Assembly (NCBI RefSeq): GCF_001952935.1
Contig: NZ_CP018320.1
Span: 1-64,000 of the forward strand
Length of the DNA: 64,000 nt
Reading direction: 5' to 3'
Origin: Pseudomonas frederiksbergensis
Lineage (GTDB): Bacteria > Pseudomonadota > Gammaproteobacteria > Pseudomonadales > Pseudomonadaceae
Shown here: in pieces, positions 26,164-34,599 of the stretch
Layout of the letters: every line of letters begins with the position of its first letter
How positions within the stretch are numbered: the first letter of the stretch is position 1
Notes under the pieces: model-generated
Told to the model about the DNA's origin: nothing
The model's database searches: none
What the model saw: the letters and a program-made list of their open reading frames with translations, nothing else
Program-made: the position numbers and the translations under genes

Positions 26164-26858
26164 TCGGCCATGCCGTTGCTCTGCGGGCTACGCACCGGCG
26201 TGGTCAGCGGTTGCAAGCCGATCTGTCGGGCAAACTGGCGTGTCTGTTCAGCGATGTAGGCCGAGCCATTGTCGCTCAGCCATTGCACCGGGGTGGCAGG
26301 CGCCTCTTCACCGAAGCGTTTTTCCACCGCCTCCAGCATCAGATCACGGATATCGTCGCCGCTGTACCCGGTCGGGCTGGCCACCCAACCGATGGCTTCG
26401 CGGTCGCAGCAGTCCAGGGCAAAGGTCACGCTCAGCTTGGCGTTATCATCACAGCGAAACTCAAACCCGTCCGAGCACCACCGGGTATCGCTGGTGGCCA
26501 CGGCAATTCGGCCTTCGTGACGGCGTGCCACACCCGGTTGTTTAATCCGTCGCTCCAGCAGCAACTGATGATCGCGCATGACGCGATAAACCCGCTTGAC
26601 GTTGATCGGCGCCTGACTCTGCTTTTCACGCCGACGACGCAGCAACCCCCACACACGGCGGTACCCGTAGCTGGGCAGTTCACTCACTTCAGCCTGAATT
26701 TCTTCGACCAGTGCGGCATCGTCCAGTGCAGGGCGACGCCGCTCGACCTGAGCATTTGGGTTGAGTCGAACCGTCAATTGCGAGCGCGCTACACCGAGAC
26801 TTTCACTGATCAGCTTCACTGGTCGTCCCCCGGCAACAAGGGTGAGTGCGCAATCCAT
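26151..26858 (-). pseudogene. IS3-family transposase OrfB, C-terminus missing
   Basis: The OrfB region begins near MDCALTLVAGG and shows RLNPNAQVERRRPALDD, LPSYGYRRVWGLLRR, the first catalytic Asp in TRWCSDGFEF, and the second in VQWLSDNGSAYIA. The final Glu would follow SPQSNGMAES, but the frame ends three codons later in foreign sequence, so the DDE triad is incomplete by its downstream context and the enzyme is not expected to work. Confidence 0.8.
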
Positions 26859-27262
26859 TTTCGCGACCGAGCAATCTCCACAGCTTCCTGAAGGATCTCG
26901 ACCTGCATGGTTTTCTTGCCAAGCATGCGCTGTAGCTCGCGGATCTGCTTGAGCGCATCGGCCAGCTCGGAAGCGGGCACCACGCTCTCCCCAGCACTGA
27001 CAGCCGAGAGACTGCCGCTCTGATAGAGCTTGCGCCACTGAAACAACTGGTTGGCATTCACGCCATTCTGTCGAGCCACCACCGAGACGCTTTGCCCCGG
27101 TTGCAGGCTCTCGCGAACCATGGCCAGTTTTTGCTCCGGGCTCCAGCGGCGACGCCGCTCCTGACCCAAAAGCTCCCCACCCTTATCGTTTCTATTAGTC
27201 ATATACACAGTCGTTTGCCTATCCCTTATGTTAAGGGGGAAACGGTGTCCTGTCTTTCAGGG
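26157..27262 (-). mobile_element. IS3-family (IS2 group) element, truncated
   Basis: It contains orfA (27208-26816) and most of orfB (about 26858-26163), in the usual overlapping -1 arrangement. The 5' end of the element lies near 27260 (TGAAAGACAGGACACC read on the - strand) where it interrupts an IS30 remnant. The 3' end is missing: orfB stops after SPQSNGMAES, and the flank at about 26163 is the broken osmC gene. So the element cannot move. Confidence 0.8.
26816..27208 (-). CDS. IS3-family transposase OrfA
   Basis: A 130-aa protein with the IS3 OrfA HTH: WSPEQKLAMVRESLQPGQSV and VARQNGVNANQLFQWRKLYQ, followed by a leucine-rich coiled coil (ALKQIRELQRMLGKKTMQVE). It binds the IS ends and, fused to OrfB by frameshifting, makes the transposase. 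Appears intact. Confidence 0.85.
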   Translation of the reverse strand: MYMTNRNDKGGELLGQERRRRWSPEQKLAMVRESLQPGQSVSVVARQNGVNANQLFQWRKLYQSGSLSAVSAGESVVPASELADALKQIRELQRMLGKKTMQVEILQEAVEIARSRKWIAHSPLLPGDDQ

Positions 27263-27808
27263 GGCTCGTCCATGCCCCGTCATCAGCCGGTCTTCGATCT
27301 CCGGCGGGCGCACATGAATACTGACCATCTCGGGGATCTGCCCGCGGCGATCGACGCCGCCAGAACGCGGTCGGTGCGTCGTCTTGCTTTGGCGCAGGCA
27401 GATGATCTGCTCCTTGTGCAGCTCACCGACCGGCAAGGCATAGATGGCGTTGTAGATCGTCTCGCGACAGACGTAGGCATCTCTTAGGTGGGGTATGTTC
27501 ATGCTGCGCAGCTTGTCGGCAATCTGTTCGGGAGACAAACGCTCACTCAGTATATGAGCCACCAACTCGAAGCGCTCACTCCCCGGAAACAGCTTTCGCA
27601 TCGGTCTACAAACCTGGCGGCGGGCCTGCGTCTGCTACTGGGCCACACGGGCCGATTAACCGCCACAGGCATCTCGATTGCGGCGCAGTTCCCGGCTGAT
27701 GGTCGAAGGGGATCGGGGGATCAAGCAGGCAATCCGACGCAGACTGCCTTGGGCATGACCGATTTGAATGGTGGCGCGCTCTTCAACGCTGAGTTCGGAA
27801 TAAGACAT
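27257..27808 (-). pseudogene. IS30-family transposase, N-terminal half
   Basis: From the ATG at 27808 the - strand reads MSYSELSVEERATIQIGHAQ, the IS30 HTH region, and SPSTISRELRRNRDA, then has two stop codons before continuing MRKLFPGSERFELV, LSPEQIADKLRSM and CRETIYNAIYALPVGELHKE. It ends at EIEDRLMTGH, before the DDE domain, where the IS3 element starts. Dead remnant. Confidence 0.8.
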
Positions 27809-27829
27809 AGGGACAGCACCGTACCGGAA

Positions 27830-28028
27830 ATGTCATGTGTTGCACTCAGTTTTTGCCGCCGCCCTGCCTCCCAGTGCACCGATCAACGGTGTGCAACTGG
27901 AAAACCTTCTTGGCACTCTCCACTTTGGCACCTTGATACCGGGTCAGCGAGGATCCTCCATTCATGCAGAGGTACTGCGTCCGACCCGCTGCCCGGGGGA
28001 GGAGTCCATATAAGCGCCCCCCTAGGGG
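27830..28028. other. Gap between IS30 remnant and nahY
   Basis: About 200 bp with no supported gene; a short GC-rich inverted repeat lies right after the nahY stop (CCCCCCTAGGGGC, 28018-28030) and might serve as a weak terminator for the lower operon. Confidence 0.35.
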
Positions 28029-29645
28029 CTACATATTAAAGCGATTGACCAGATTATTAAGATTTGCGGCCAAGCGCGCCAGCTCTTCACTGGCCTTGGC
28101 GGTCTGCCGAACGCTGGCGGTACTCTGTTCAGAAATGTCACTGATAGTAACCAGGTTCCGATCTACTTCTCGCGCCACCTGGGCTTGTTCTTCTGCTGCG
28201 CTGGCAATCACTAAATTCATACCATTTATTTCCGTGATCCGCTCGGCGATCAGGGTCAGTGTCTGATCAGCTTCACTAGCCATTTTCTGACTGCCTGCAG
28301 CAAACTCGCAGCTCTGCTGCACGTCACGAACCCCCTCTTGCGTCACACTCTGAATGGAAAAAATCATTCGTTCTATTTCTTGAGTAGAGGTCTGGGTGCG
28401 TTGTGCCAAATTGCGAACTTCGTCAGCGACTACCGCAAAACCACGGCCTGCCTCACCAGCATGGGCGGCCTCAATCGCAGCATTGAGTGCAAGCAATTTG
28501 GTTTGCTCGGCAATGGCACGGATCACGTCCAATACACGACCGATGTTCGATGCTTCCTCAGCCAGGCGGAAGACGGTTCCGGTGGTTTCATTAAGCTTGC
28601 CGCTGAGCCGATCGATAGTCTCGCAGGTTAGCATAACCTGTTTGCGCCCCCCGTCTGCCAGGTCCATCGCTTCGTGTGATGCATTGGATGTGCGGTTGGC
28701 ATTGTCTGAGACTTCATCCACTGCAGCGGACATTTCGGTTACTGCCGTGGCCGCCATTTGCATCTCATCATTTTGCCGGTGGATACCCTGGGCTGTGCTC
28801 TCAGTTACCGTCTGAAGTTCTTCAGCAGCAGCTGCCAATTGAGTCGCCGAGCCCTGGATATCCTGCAAGGTATTGCGAAGATTAGCCTGCATCGCCTGCA
28901 CAGACAGCTGCACGTCGGTAACCTCATTGCGACCGCTCACCTGAATTGACTGGCTAAGATCGCCAAGTGCTACACGAGCCGCTGCATCCTTAAGTGTCGT
29001 TAAAGGATGGATGATGCTACGTATAAGCCGCGTGGCGAAGACACCACCGCAAATCAGTATTCCCAAGAGCAGCAGCGCTAACATGGTGCGTGAAGAGTCA
29101 TACAGGACAACAGCGGCGTCATAGGTACGCTTTGATTCCTCCACTTGGATTTGGGTCAGATGGCTGAGCCCTTCCGAAAGCGGATCAATCAACGGGTACA
29201 TTTCATTTTCGACAAAGGTGTCGAGTGCCACCTTGTCGCCACGTTCCAAAATTCCTTTCAAGCGTTCAATGGGGTCTTGAGCTTCCTCAATAAGCTTGGC
29301 TAGTGCGTCCACTGAACGTTGCTCTTCATCGATCTTTTTAGTCTTTTGGTAGGAGTGCCATAGCATATCGATCTGCCGACCGGCGTCTTTCACCTCTTGC
29401 TCGGCTTGGGCGTAGGTCATGCGGCCACTGCGAGCCTTGTGGCTGCTATCGACGATTTTCACTGCATACAGGTCGGCGATGGTTTTCAGGTCACGTAGCG
29501 AAACGACTCGATCTAGATAAACTGTATTAAGGCTTGCCACGCCTCTCTCAAGAGCACTGAATCCCATCAACTCGATAGTTATGAAGCCGGTAAACATAGC
29601 GCCGACCAGCATTAAAAGTCGGGTTCGGATAGTGAATTTTTGCAT
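28029..29645 (-). CDS. nahY: Methyl-accepting chemotaxis protein for naphthalene
   Basis: A 538-aa MCP, the length reported for NahY. It has a first membrane helix (LLMLVGAMFTGFITIELMG), a periplasmic four-helix-bundle ligand domain (residues about 35-190), a second helix (MLALLLLGILICGGVFAT), HAMP, and a signalling domain with the conserved tip RAIAEQTKLLALNAAIEAA. Methylation-helix Glu/Gln pairs flank the tip. Located after nahJ at the end of the lower operon, as in NAH7. It senses naphthalene or a related signal and drives CheA. Identity as NahY is by length, fold and position. Confidence 0.9.
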   Translation of the reverse strand: MQKFTIRTRLLMLVGAMFTGFITIELMGFSALERGVASLNTVYLDRVVSLRDLKTIADLYAVKIVDSSHKARSGRMTYAQAEQEVKDAGRQIDMLWHSYQKTKKIDEEQRSVDALAKLIEEAQDPIERLKGILERGDKVALDTFVENEMYPLIDPLSEGLSHLTQIQVEESKRTYDAAVVLYDSSRTMLALLLLGILICGGVFATRLIRSIIHPLTTLKDAAARVALGDLSQSIQVSGRNEVTDVQLSVQAMQANLRNTLQDIQGSATQLAAAAEELQTVTESTAQGIHRQNDEMQMAATAVTEMSAAVDEVSDNANRTSNASHEAMDLADGGRKQVMLTCETIDRLSGKLNETTGTVFRLAEEASNIGRVLDVIRAIAEQTKLLALNAAIEAAHAGEAGRGFAVVADEVRNLAQRTQTSTQEIERMIFSIQSVTQEGVRDVQQSCEFAAGSQKMASEADQTLTLIAERITEINGMNLVIASAAEEQAQVAREVDRNLVTISDISEQSTASVRQTAKASEELARLAANLNNLVNRFNM

Positions 29646-29881
29646 TAGTGTGATTCAATTCCGTACGGCTGTTAGGGCAGATGTGTGATCCGGCAAGCAC
29701 TTATTGGTCCTGATTGCGGGCTCGGGCGGACTCAGCCGAGCATCGCCCGCAGACACGCCTCTGCTCAGGTTTCGTCCTGCTCTCCAGAGCCGCCGGAAAC
29801 GCCAATTCCGCCGATGCACAGGCCCGCAGGGCTGCTTGCCAGACGAGGTTAGTTTCGAGGGGCGAGATGATCAGAGCAGCC

Positions 29882-30073
29882 TCAGCGATTGAGCTTACTC
29901 GCCGGTTCGCCGCCGATGCCGAAGTGGTTCTTCGGCATCTCGGTGATGATCACCCGGACTCGTTCGATCGGCGCGTCCAGCGAGCGCGACATGGCCTCAC
30001 TGACTTCGCGGATCAGGGTTTCCTTCTGCTCGTTGCTGCGACCGTCGAGAATGTACAACTGGGCGATGGGCAT
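29882..30073 (-). CDS. nahJ: 4-oxalocrotonate tautomerase
   Basis: A 63-aa tautomerase that converts 2-hydroxymuconate to 2-oxo-3-hexenedioate. Pro1, the catalytic base after Met removal, is present in MPIAQLYILDGR, with the Arg residues in GRSNEQKETLIREV and VRVIITEMPKNHFGIGG. I chose the Met at 30073 over an upstream in-frame Met because Pro must be second. It is the last catabolic gene before nahY; active as a hexamer. Confidence 0.93.
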   Translation of the reverse strand: MPIAQLYILDGRSNEQKETLIREVSEAMSRSLDAPIERVRVIITEMPKNHFGIGGEPASKLNR

Positions 30074-30127
30074 GGCCTCGTCCTCCAACAATAGGGGCGG
30101 CCGACCGTGCAGGCCGACCGCGGGGGT

Positions 30128-30922
30128 TCAGATGAAGCGCGCGGACACCGAGCCGAGGCCCTGGTAGCGCACGCTGATGTTGTCGCCCGGCGCCACCGGC
30201 ACGGCGGCGGTGATCCCGCCGGTCATGATAAAGGTGCCGGCCGGGATGTGTTCGCCGCGCTCGGCCAGCAGGTTGGCCAGCATCGCCACGCTGGACAGCG
30301 GATGGCCGAGCACCGCCGCGCCGGCGCCGAGTTCGACCACTTCGCCGTTCTTCTCCATGACCACGCCGAGGGTGCGCAAATCGACCTCCTCCAGGCTGGC
30401 CATGCGCCCACCAGTGATGAAGCGGGTCGAGGAGGCGTTGTCGGCGACCACGCTGATCAGGTCGAACTTGAAATTCTCATAACGCGAGTCGATCACCTCT
30501 ACGGTTGGGATCACGTAGTCGATCGCCGCGATCACGTCACCCAGGTGGCAACCCGGACCGTGCAGCGGCGCCTTGGTCACCACCGAGATTTCCGCCTCGA
30601 TCTTTGGATGGATCAGCTGGGAGCAATCCACCACGCCTCCGTCCGGCACGCTGAAGTAGTCGGCGAGGAAGCCGTAGATCGGCGTTTCCACGCCCATCTG
30701 CGCCATCTTCGCCCAGGAGGTCAGGCCCATCTTCAGGCCGACGATCTTGTTGCCGCGGGCCTCCTTGCGCCGGCGGATTTCCCACTGCACGTCGTAGGCG
30801 TCGGCGAAGGTCATCTCGGGAAAATCGTTGGTCACCTTGCCGATGTCGTGGACATTCAGCTCGGCGTTTTCGATGTGCTCGGCCAGGGCCAGCACCTGTT
30901 CGCGGGTCAGGGTACGGTTCAT
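30128..30922 (-). CDS. nahK: 4-oxalocrotonate decarboxylase
   Basis: A 264-aa Mg2+-dependent decarboxylase that removes CO2 from 2-oxo-3-hexenedioate and passes 2-hydroxypenta-2,4-dienoate to the hydratase NahL, to which it is homologous and with which it forms a complex. Family features: KIVGLKMGLTSWAKMAQMG and HPKIEAEISVVTKAPLHGPG, and GHPLSSVAMLANLLAERG near the end. The start at 30922 overlaps the nahM stop by 4 bp, implying coupled translation. Confidence 0.94.
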   Translation of the reverse strand: MNRTLTREQVLALAEHIENAELNVHDIGKVTNDFPEMTFADAYDVQWEIRRRKEARGNKIVGLKMGLTSWAKMAQMGVETPIYGFLADYFSVPDGGVVDCSQLIHPKIEAEISVVTKAPLHGPGCHLGDVIAAIDYVIPTVEVIDSRYENFKFDLISVVADNASSTRFITGGRMASLEEVDLRTLGVVMEKNGEVVELGAGAAVLGHPLSSVAMLANLLAERGEHIPAGTFIMTGGITAAVPVAPGDNISVRYQGLGSVSARFI

Positions 30923-31959
30923 GCGCTCACCTTCTGCTGCTGACGGGCCCGGGCCATGTCCAGGGCGAGGTCTTCGATCATGTCTTCCTGGCCACCGACG
31001 GTGCCGCGCCGGCCCAGTTCGACCAGGATGTCGCGGGCCGACACGCCATATTTCTTCTCGGCGCGCTGGGCGAACAGCAGGAACGAGCTGTACACCCCGG
31101 CGTAGCCCAGGGTCAGGGCGTCGCGGTCGACGCGGATCGGCTGATCCATCATCGGCACCACCAGGTCCTCGGCCACGTCCATGATCTTGTACAGGTCGAT
31201 GCCGGTCTCCACGCCCATGCGTTTGCACACTGCGACGAACACTTCCAGCGGGGTGTTGCCGGCACCGGCGCCGAGGCCGGCGACCGAGCCGTCGATGCGC
31301 GCGGCACCGGCTTCGATGGCGGCCAGCGAGTTGGCGATAGCCATGCCCATGTTGTGGTGGCCGTGGAAGCCGACTTCGGTGGCCGGGTTCAGCTCGGCGC
31401 GCAGGAGGCCGATTTTCTCGCTGACTTCATCAGGCAGCATGTAGCCGGCCGAGTCGGTGCAGTAGATGCAGTTGGCACCATAGCTTTCCATCAGCTTGGC
31501 CTGCTCCAGGACTTTCTCGGCGCTGATCATGTGCGCCATCATCAGGAAGCCGACGGTGTCGACCCCCAGCTTGCGCGCCATGCCGATGTGCTGCTCGGAG
31601 ACATCCGCCTCGGTACAGTGGGTGGCCACGCGAATAGTCGAGACGCCGCAGTCCAGGGCCATCTTCAGGTGGTCGACGGTGCCGATGCCGGGCAGCAGCA
31701 GCGCCGAGACTTTGGCCTGCTTGAGCTGCGGGATCACCGCGCGCAGGTACTCCTCGTCACTGTGGGCCGGGAAGCCGTAGTTGATCGAACGACCGCCGAG
31801 GCCGTCGCCGTGGGTGATCTCGATCAGCGGCATACCGGCTTGATCGAGGCCGGTGGCGACCGCGACCATCTGCTCCAGGCTGATCTGGTGGCGCTTGGCG
31901 TGCATGCCGTCGCGCAGGCTCATGTCGTGCAGGATGACGCTCTTGCCGTGCAAATTCAT
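30919..31959 (-). CDS. nahM: 4-hydroxy-2-oxovalerate aldolase
   Basis: A 346-aa divalent-metal aldolase of the HMG-CoA lyase/DRE-TIM family that splits 4-hydroxy-2-oxovalerate to pyruvate and acetaldehyde. The DRE-like motif is LRDGMHAKRHQ, with the metal-binding GFHGHHNMGMA and the later GAGNTPLEVFVA. It partners with NahO, which takes acetaldehyde through an internal channel. The start at 31959 is supported by AGGAGTAGCACC upstream. Confidence 0.95.
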   Translation of the reverse strand: MNLHGKSVILHDMSLRDGMHAKRHQISLEQMVAVATGLDQAGMPLIEITHGDGLGGRSINYGFPAHSDEEYLRAVIPQLKQAKVSALLLPGIGTVDHLKMALDCGVSTIRVATHCTEADVSEQHIGMARKLGVDTVGFLMMAHMISAEKVLEQAKLMESYGANCIYCTDSAGYMLPDEVSEKIGLLRAELNPATEVGFHGHHNMGMAIANSLAAIEAGAARIDGSVAGLGAGAGNTPLEVFVAVCKRMGVETGIDLYKIMDVAEDLVVPMMDQPIRVDRDALTLGYAGVYSSFLLFAQRAEKKYGVSARDILVELGRRGTVGGQEDMIEDLALDMARARQQQKVSA

Positions 31960-31970
31960 GGTGCTACTCC

Positions 31971-32894
31971 TCAAGCCAGCGCGATGTCGCGACGCGGCAG
32001 TTGAATGGTGCCGGCGGCGATTTCCTCGGCGAACATCTCGCCGGTACGCAGCGCGGCGGCGGTCATGATGTCGAGGTTGCCGGCGTACTTGGGCAGGTAG
32101 TCGCCCAGGCCTTCGACTTCCATGAAGATCGACACGCGGTTGCCGTCGAACACCGGGCCGTTCTTCAGGCGGTAGCCGGGCACGTATTTCTGCACCTCGG
32201 CGATCATCGCGTGAACCGAAGCGGTGATCGCAGCCTGGTCCGGCTCGCTGTCGGTCAGGCAGTGGATGGTGTCGCGCATCATCAGCGGCGGCTCGGCCGG
32301 GTTGATGACGATGATCGCCTTGCCTTCCCTGGCGCCGCCGACCTGCTCGATGGCGCCGGCGGTGGTGCGGGTGAACTCGTCGATGTTCTTGCGCGTGCCC
32401 GGGCCGACCGAGCGCGAGGAGACGGTGGCGACGATCTCGGCGTAGGCCACCGGCTGCACGCGGGACACCGCGGCGACCATGGGGATGGTGGCCTGGCCGC
32501 CGCAGGTGACCATGTTGACGTTCATTTCCAGGCGGCCGACATGCTGCTTGAGGTTGACCGGCGGCACGCAGTAGGGGCCGATGGCCGCCGGGGTCAGGTC
32601 GACCATCAGCACGCCAAGCGCGTTGAGCTTGCGGCTATTCTCGGCATGCACATAGGCCGAGGTGGCGTCGAAGGCGATGCGGATGTCGTCGTCCAGCACG
32701 TGCGGGAGCAGGCCGTCGACGCCTTCGGCTGTGGTCTTCATGCCGAAATCGCGGGCGCGTTTGAGGCCGTCGGAGTTGGGGTCGATGCCGACCATCCACA
32801 CCGGCTCAATCCACTCGGAACGGAGCATCTTCATCACCAGATCGGTACCGATATTGCCGGGGCCTATGATGGCCGCCTTGAGTTTCTTGCTCAT
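31971..32894 (-). CDS. nahO: Acetaldehyde dehydrogenase (acylating)
   Basis: A 307-aa enzyme that oxidises acetaldehyde with NAD+ and CoA to acetyl-CoA. A Rossmann start AAIIGPGNIGTDLVMKML, the catalytic Cys in VNMVTCGGQATIPMVAAV, and the C-terminal region VEGLGDYLPKYAGNLDI all match the family. It is preceded by nahL and followed 11 bp later by nahM; NahM and NahO form a channelling complex. With NahM it delivers acetyl-CoA and pyruvate into central metabolism. Confidence 0.95.
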   Translation of the reverse strand: MSKKLKAAIIGPGNIGTDLVMKMLRSEWIEPVWMVGIDPNSDGLKRARDFGMKTTAEGVDGLLPHVLDDDIRIAFDATSAYVHAENSRKLNALGVLMVDLTPAAIGPYCVPPVNLKQHVGRLEMNVNMVTCGGQATIPMVAAVSRVQPVAYAEIVATVSSRSVGPGTRKNIDEFTRTTAGAIEQVGGAREGKAIIVINPAEPPLMMRDTIHCLTDSEPDQAAITASVHAMIAEVQKYVPGYRLKNGPVFDGNRVSIFMEVEGLGDYLPKYAGNLDIMTAAALRTGEMFAEEIAAGTIQLPRRDIALA

Positions 32895-32913
32895 GGGTTT
32901 GTCCTCTGTTCGA

Positions 32914-33699
32914 TCAGGTGAAGCGCACGGAGGCGCTGCCGATGCCGCCGATCTCGACGCGCATGAAGTCGCCGGCCTTGACCGGCTCCAGGGGTACCAG
33001 CGAGCCGGAGAGGATCACTTCGCCAGCCTTCAGCGGGATACCGAAGCGGCCCAAGGTGTTGGCCAGCCAGGCCACGCAGTTGACCGGCGAACCCAGGGCC
33101 GCGGCACCGGCGCCGGTGCTGAGCAACTGGCCGTTCTTCTCCACCAGCATGCCGCAGGTAACCAGGTCGACCTGGCGTGGCGACACTGCCGTGTCGCCGA
33201 GCACGAACAGGCCGCAGGATGCATTGTCCGCTACTGTGTCTTCGATCTTGATTTTCCAGTCGCGGATGCGCGAATCGACGATCTCGAAACAGGGCATCAC
33301 GCACTCGGTGGCGGCCAGCACGTCGGCGTTGGTCACGCCGGGGCCGATCAGGTCCTTCTTGAGGATGAAGGCGATTTCGCCCTCGGCCTTGGGCTGCATC
33401 AGCCGCTGGCTGATCGGCACGGCCTCGCCGCTGTTGAACACCATGGCATCGGTCAGGTAGCCGAAGTCTGGCTGATACACGCCGAGCATGTTCTGCACCG
33501 CCTTGCTGGTGACGCCGATCTTCTTGCCGATGATCTTCTCGCCGGCGGCCAGCCGGCGTTCGAGCATGCGCAGGGAAATGTGGTAGGCGTCGTCGATGCC
33601 GATGGCGAAACCGCGCTCGGTCAGCGGGCTGACCGCTTCACGGTTGAGCATCGCCTGATACAGCTCGTCGCCGAGCTCGTTGATCAATATCTGGTCCAT
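32914..33699 (-). CDS. nahL: 2-hydroxypenta-2,4-dienoate hydratase
   Basis: A 261-aa hydratase that adds water to 2-hydroxypenta-2,4-dienoate to give 4-hydroxy-2-oxovalerate. It shares the fold of NahK: KIIGKKIGVTSKAVQNMLGV and QPKAEGEIAFILKKDLIGPG carry the metal ligand Glu pair, then GAAALGSPVNCVAWLANTLG. The start at 33699 (MDQILINELG, AGAGAGACAAGC upstream) is chosen from the conserved N-terminus; longer in-frame extensions run into nahN. Confidence 0.94.
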   Translation of the reverse strand: MDQILINELGDELYQAMLNREAVSPLTERGFAIGIDDAYHISLRMLERRLAAGEKIIGKKIGVTSKAVQNMLGVYQPDFGYLTDAMVFNSGEAVPISQRLMQPKAEGEIAFILKKDLIGPGVTNADVLAATECVMPCFEIVDSRIRDWKIKIEDTVADNASCGLFVLGDTAVSPRQVDLVTCGMLVEKNGQLLSTGAGAAALGSPVNCVAWLANTLGRFGIPLKAGEVILSGSLVPLEPVKAGDFMRVEIGGIGSASVRFT

Positions 33700-33710
33700 G
33701 CTTGTCTCTC

Positions 33711-34592
33711 TCAGGAAAGGGGGGCGGCCTCGGCGAGGAAATCCTCGACCAGGCGGGCGAAACGCTCGGCGTGTTCGATCTGGGTCCAGTGGCCACACTG
33801 GTCGAAGACGTGTAGCTGGGCGTTGGGAATCCACTGCGCTAGGGTCAGCGAAGCCTGCAGCGGGATGATCTGGTCTTCGCGGCCATGCACCACCAGGGTC
33901 GGGTGGGGCAACGCGCGGATCGCCCGCTCGTCGCTGCACAGCTCCTCGATCCATCGCTGGCGCGGGGCCGGGAACATGGCGGCGAAGGATTCCTGGAAGC
34001 CCGGGCGTATGCTGGCCTGGTAACGCAGTTCGGCCAGGTCTTCGCTGACCAGGCCGCGATCGAAGGCGAACAGGTCGAGCAGCGCGCGCATATTAGCTAG
34101 CGATGGCCTGTAGCCCCAGGCTGCGTCCAGCCCCGACGTGAGCTCGAAGGGCACGCCGACGCTGCCCATCAGCACCAGCCGGCGCACCCGCTCGGGGTGA
34201 CGCACGGCCAGGGCCAAGGCGATGGCGCCGCCGAAGGAATTGCCGACCAGGTCGGCCTGGGCGATGCCCTGGGCATCCAGCACGCCGAGGGCATGCAGCA
34301 CCCAGGTGTCGAGGCTGTAGTGAGCATCTGCCGGGCGCTCGCTGTAACCGAAGCCGAGCATGTCCGGGGCGAGCACCCGGTGATTCTGGGCCAGCTGCGG
34401 CATGACCAGGCGCCAGTTGGCCCAGGCGGTGACGCCAGGGCCGGAGCCGTGGATCAGCAGCAGCGGAAAGCCGCTGCCCTGCTCCAGCAAGTTGGTGCGC
34501 CAGCCTGCGGCGAGGATCTCGCGACCCAGCTCGGGGCTAGGTTCCGGAGCCTGCTCCGCTGCTTGCGGGGGTGCCTTCAGGGATGCAGTCAT
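33711..34592 (-). CDS. nahN: 2-hydroxymuconic semialdehyde hydrolase
   Basis: A 293-aa alpha/beta hydrolase that cleaves the ring-fission product of catechol (or methylcatechol) in the hydrolytic branch. The oxyanion strand is LLLIHGSGPGVTAW; the nucleophile Ser is in DLVGNSFGGAIAL; the acid Asp in LVVHGREDQIIPL; the His in FDQCGHWTQIEHA. It lies 7 bp after nahI. NAH plasmids use mainly the NahI branch for catechol itself; NahN serves substituted ring-fission products. Confidence 0.94.
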   Translation of the reverse strand: MTASLKAPPQAAEQAPEPSPELGREILAAGWRTNLLEQGSGFPLLLIHGSGPGVTAWANWRLVMPQLAQNHRVLAPDMLGFGYSERPADAHYSLDTWVLHALGVLDAQGIAQADLVGNSFGGAIALALAVRHPERVRRLVLMGSVGVPFELTSGLDAAWGYRPSLANMRALLDLFAFDRGLVSEDLAELRYQASIRPGFQESFAAMFPAPRQRWIEELCSDERAIRALPHPTLVVHGREDQIIPLQASLTLAQWIPNAQLHVFDQCGHWTQIEHAERFARLVEDFLAEAAPLS

Positions 34593-34599
34593 GGCCGCC

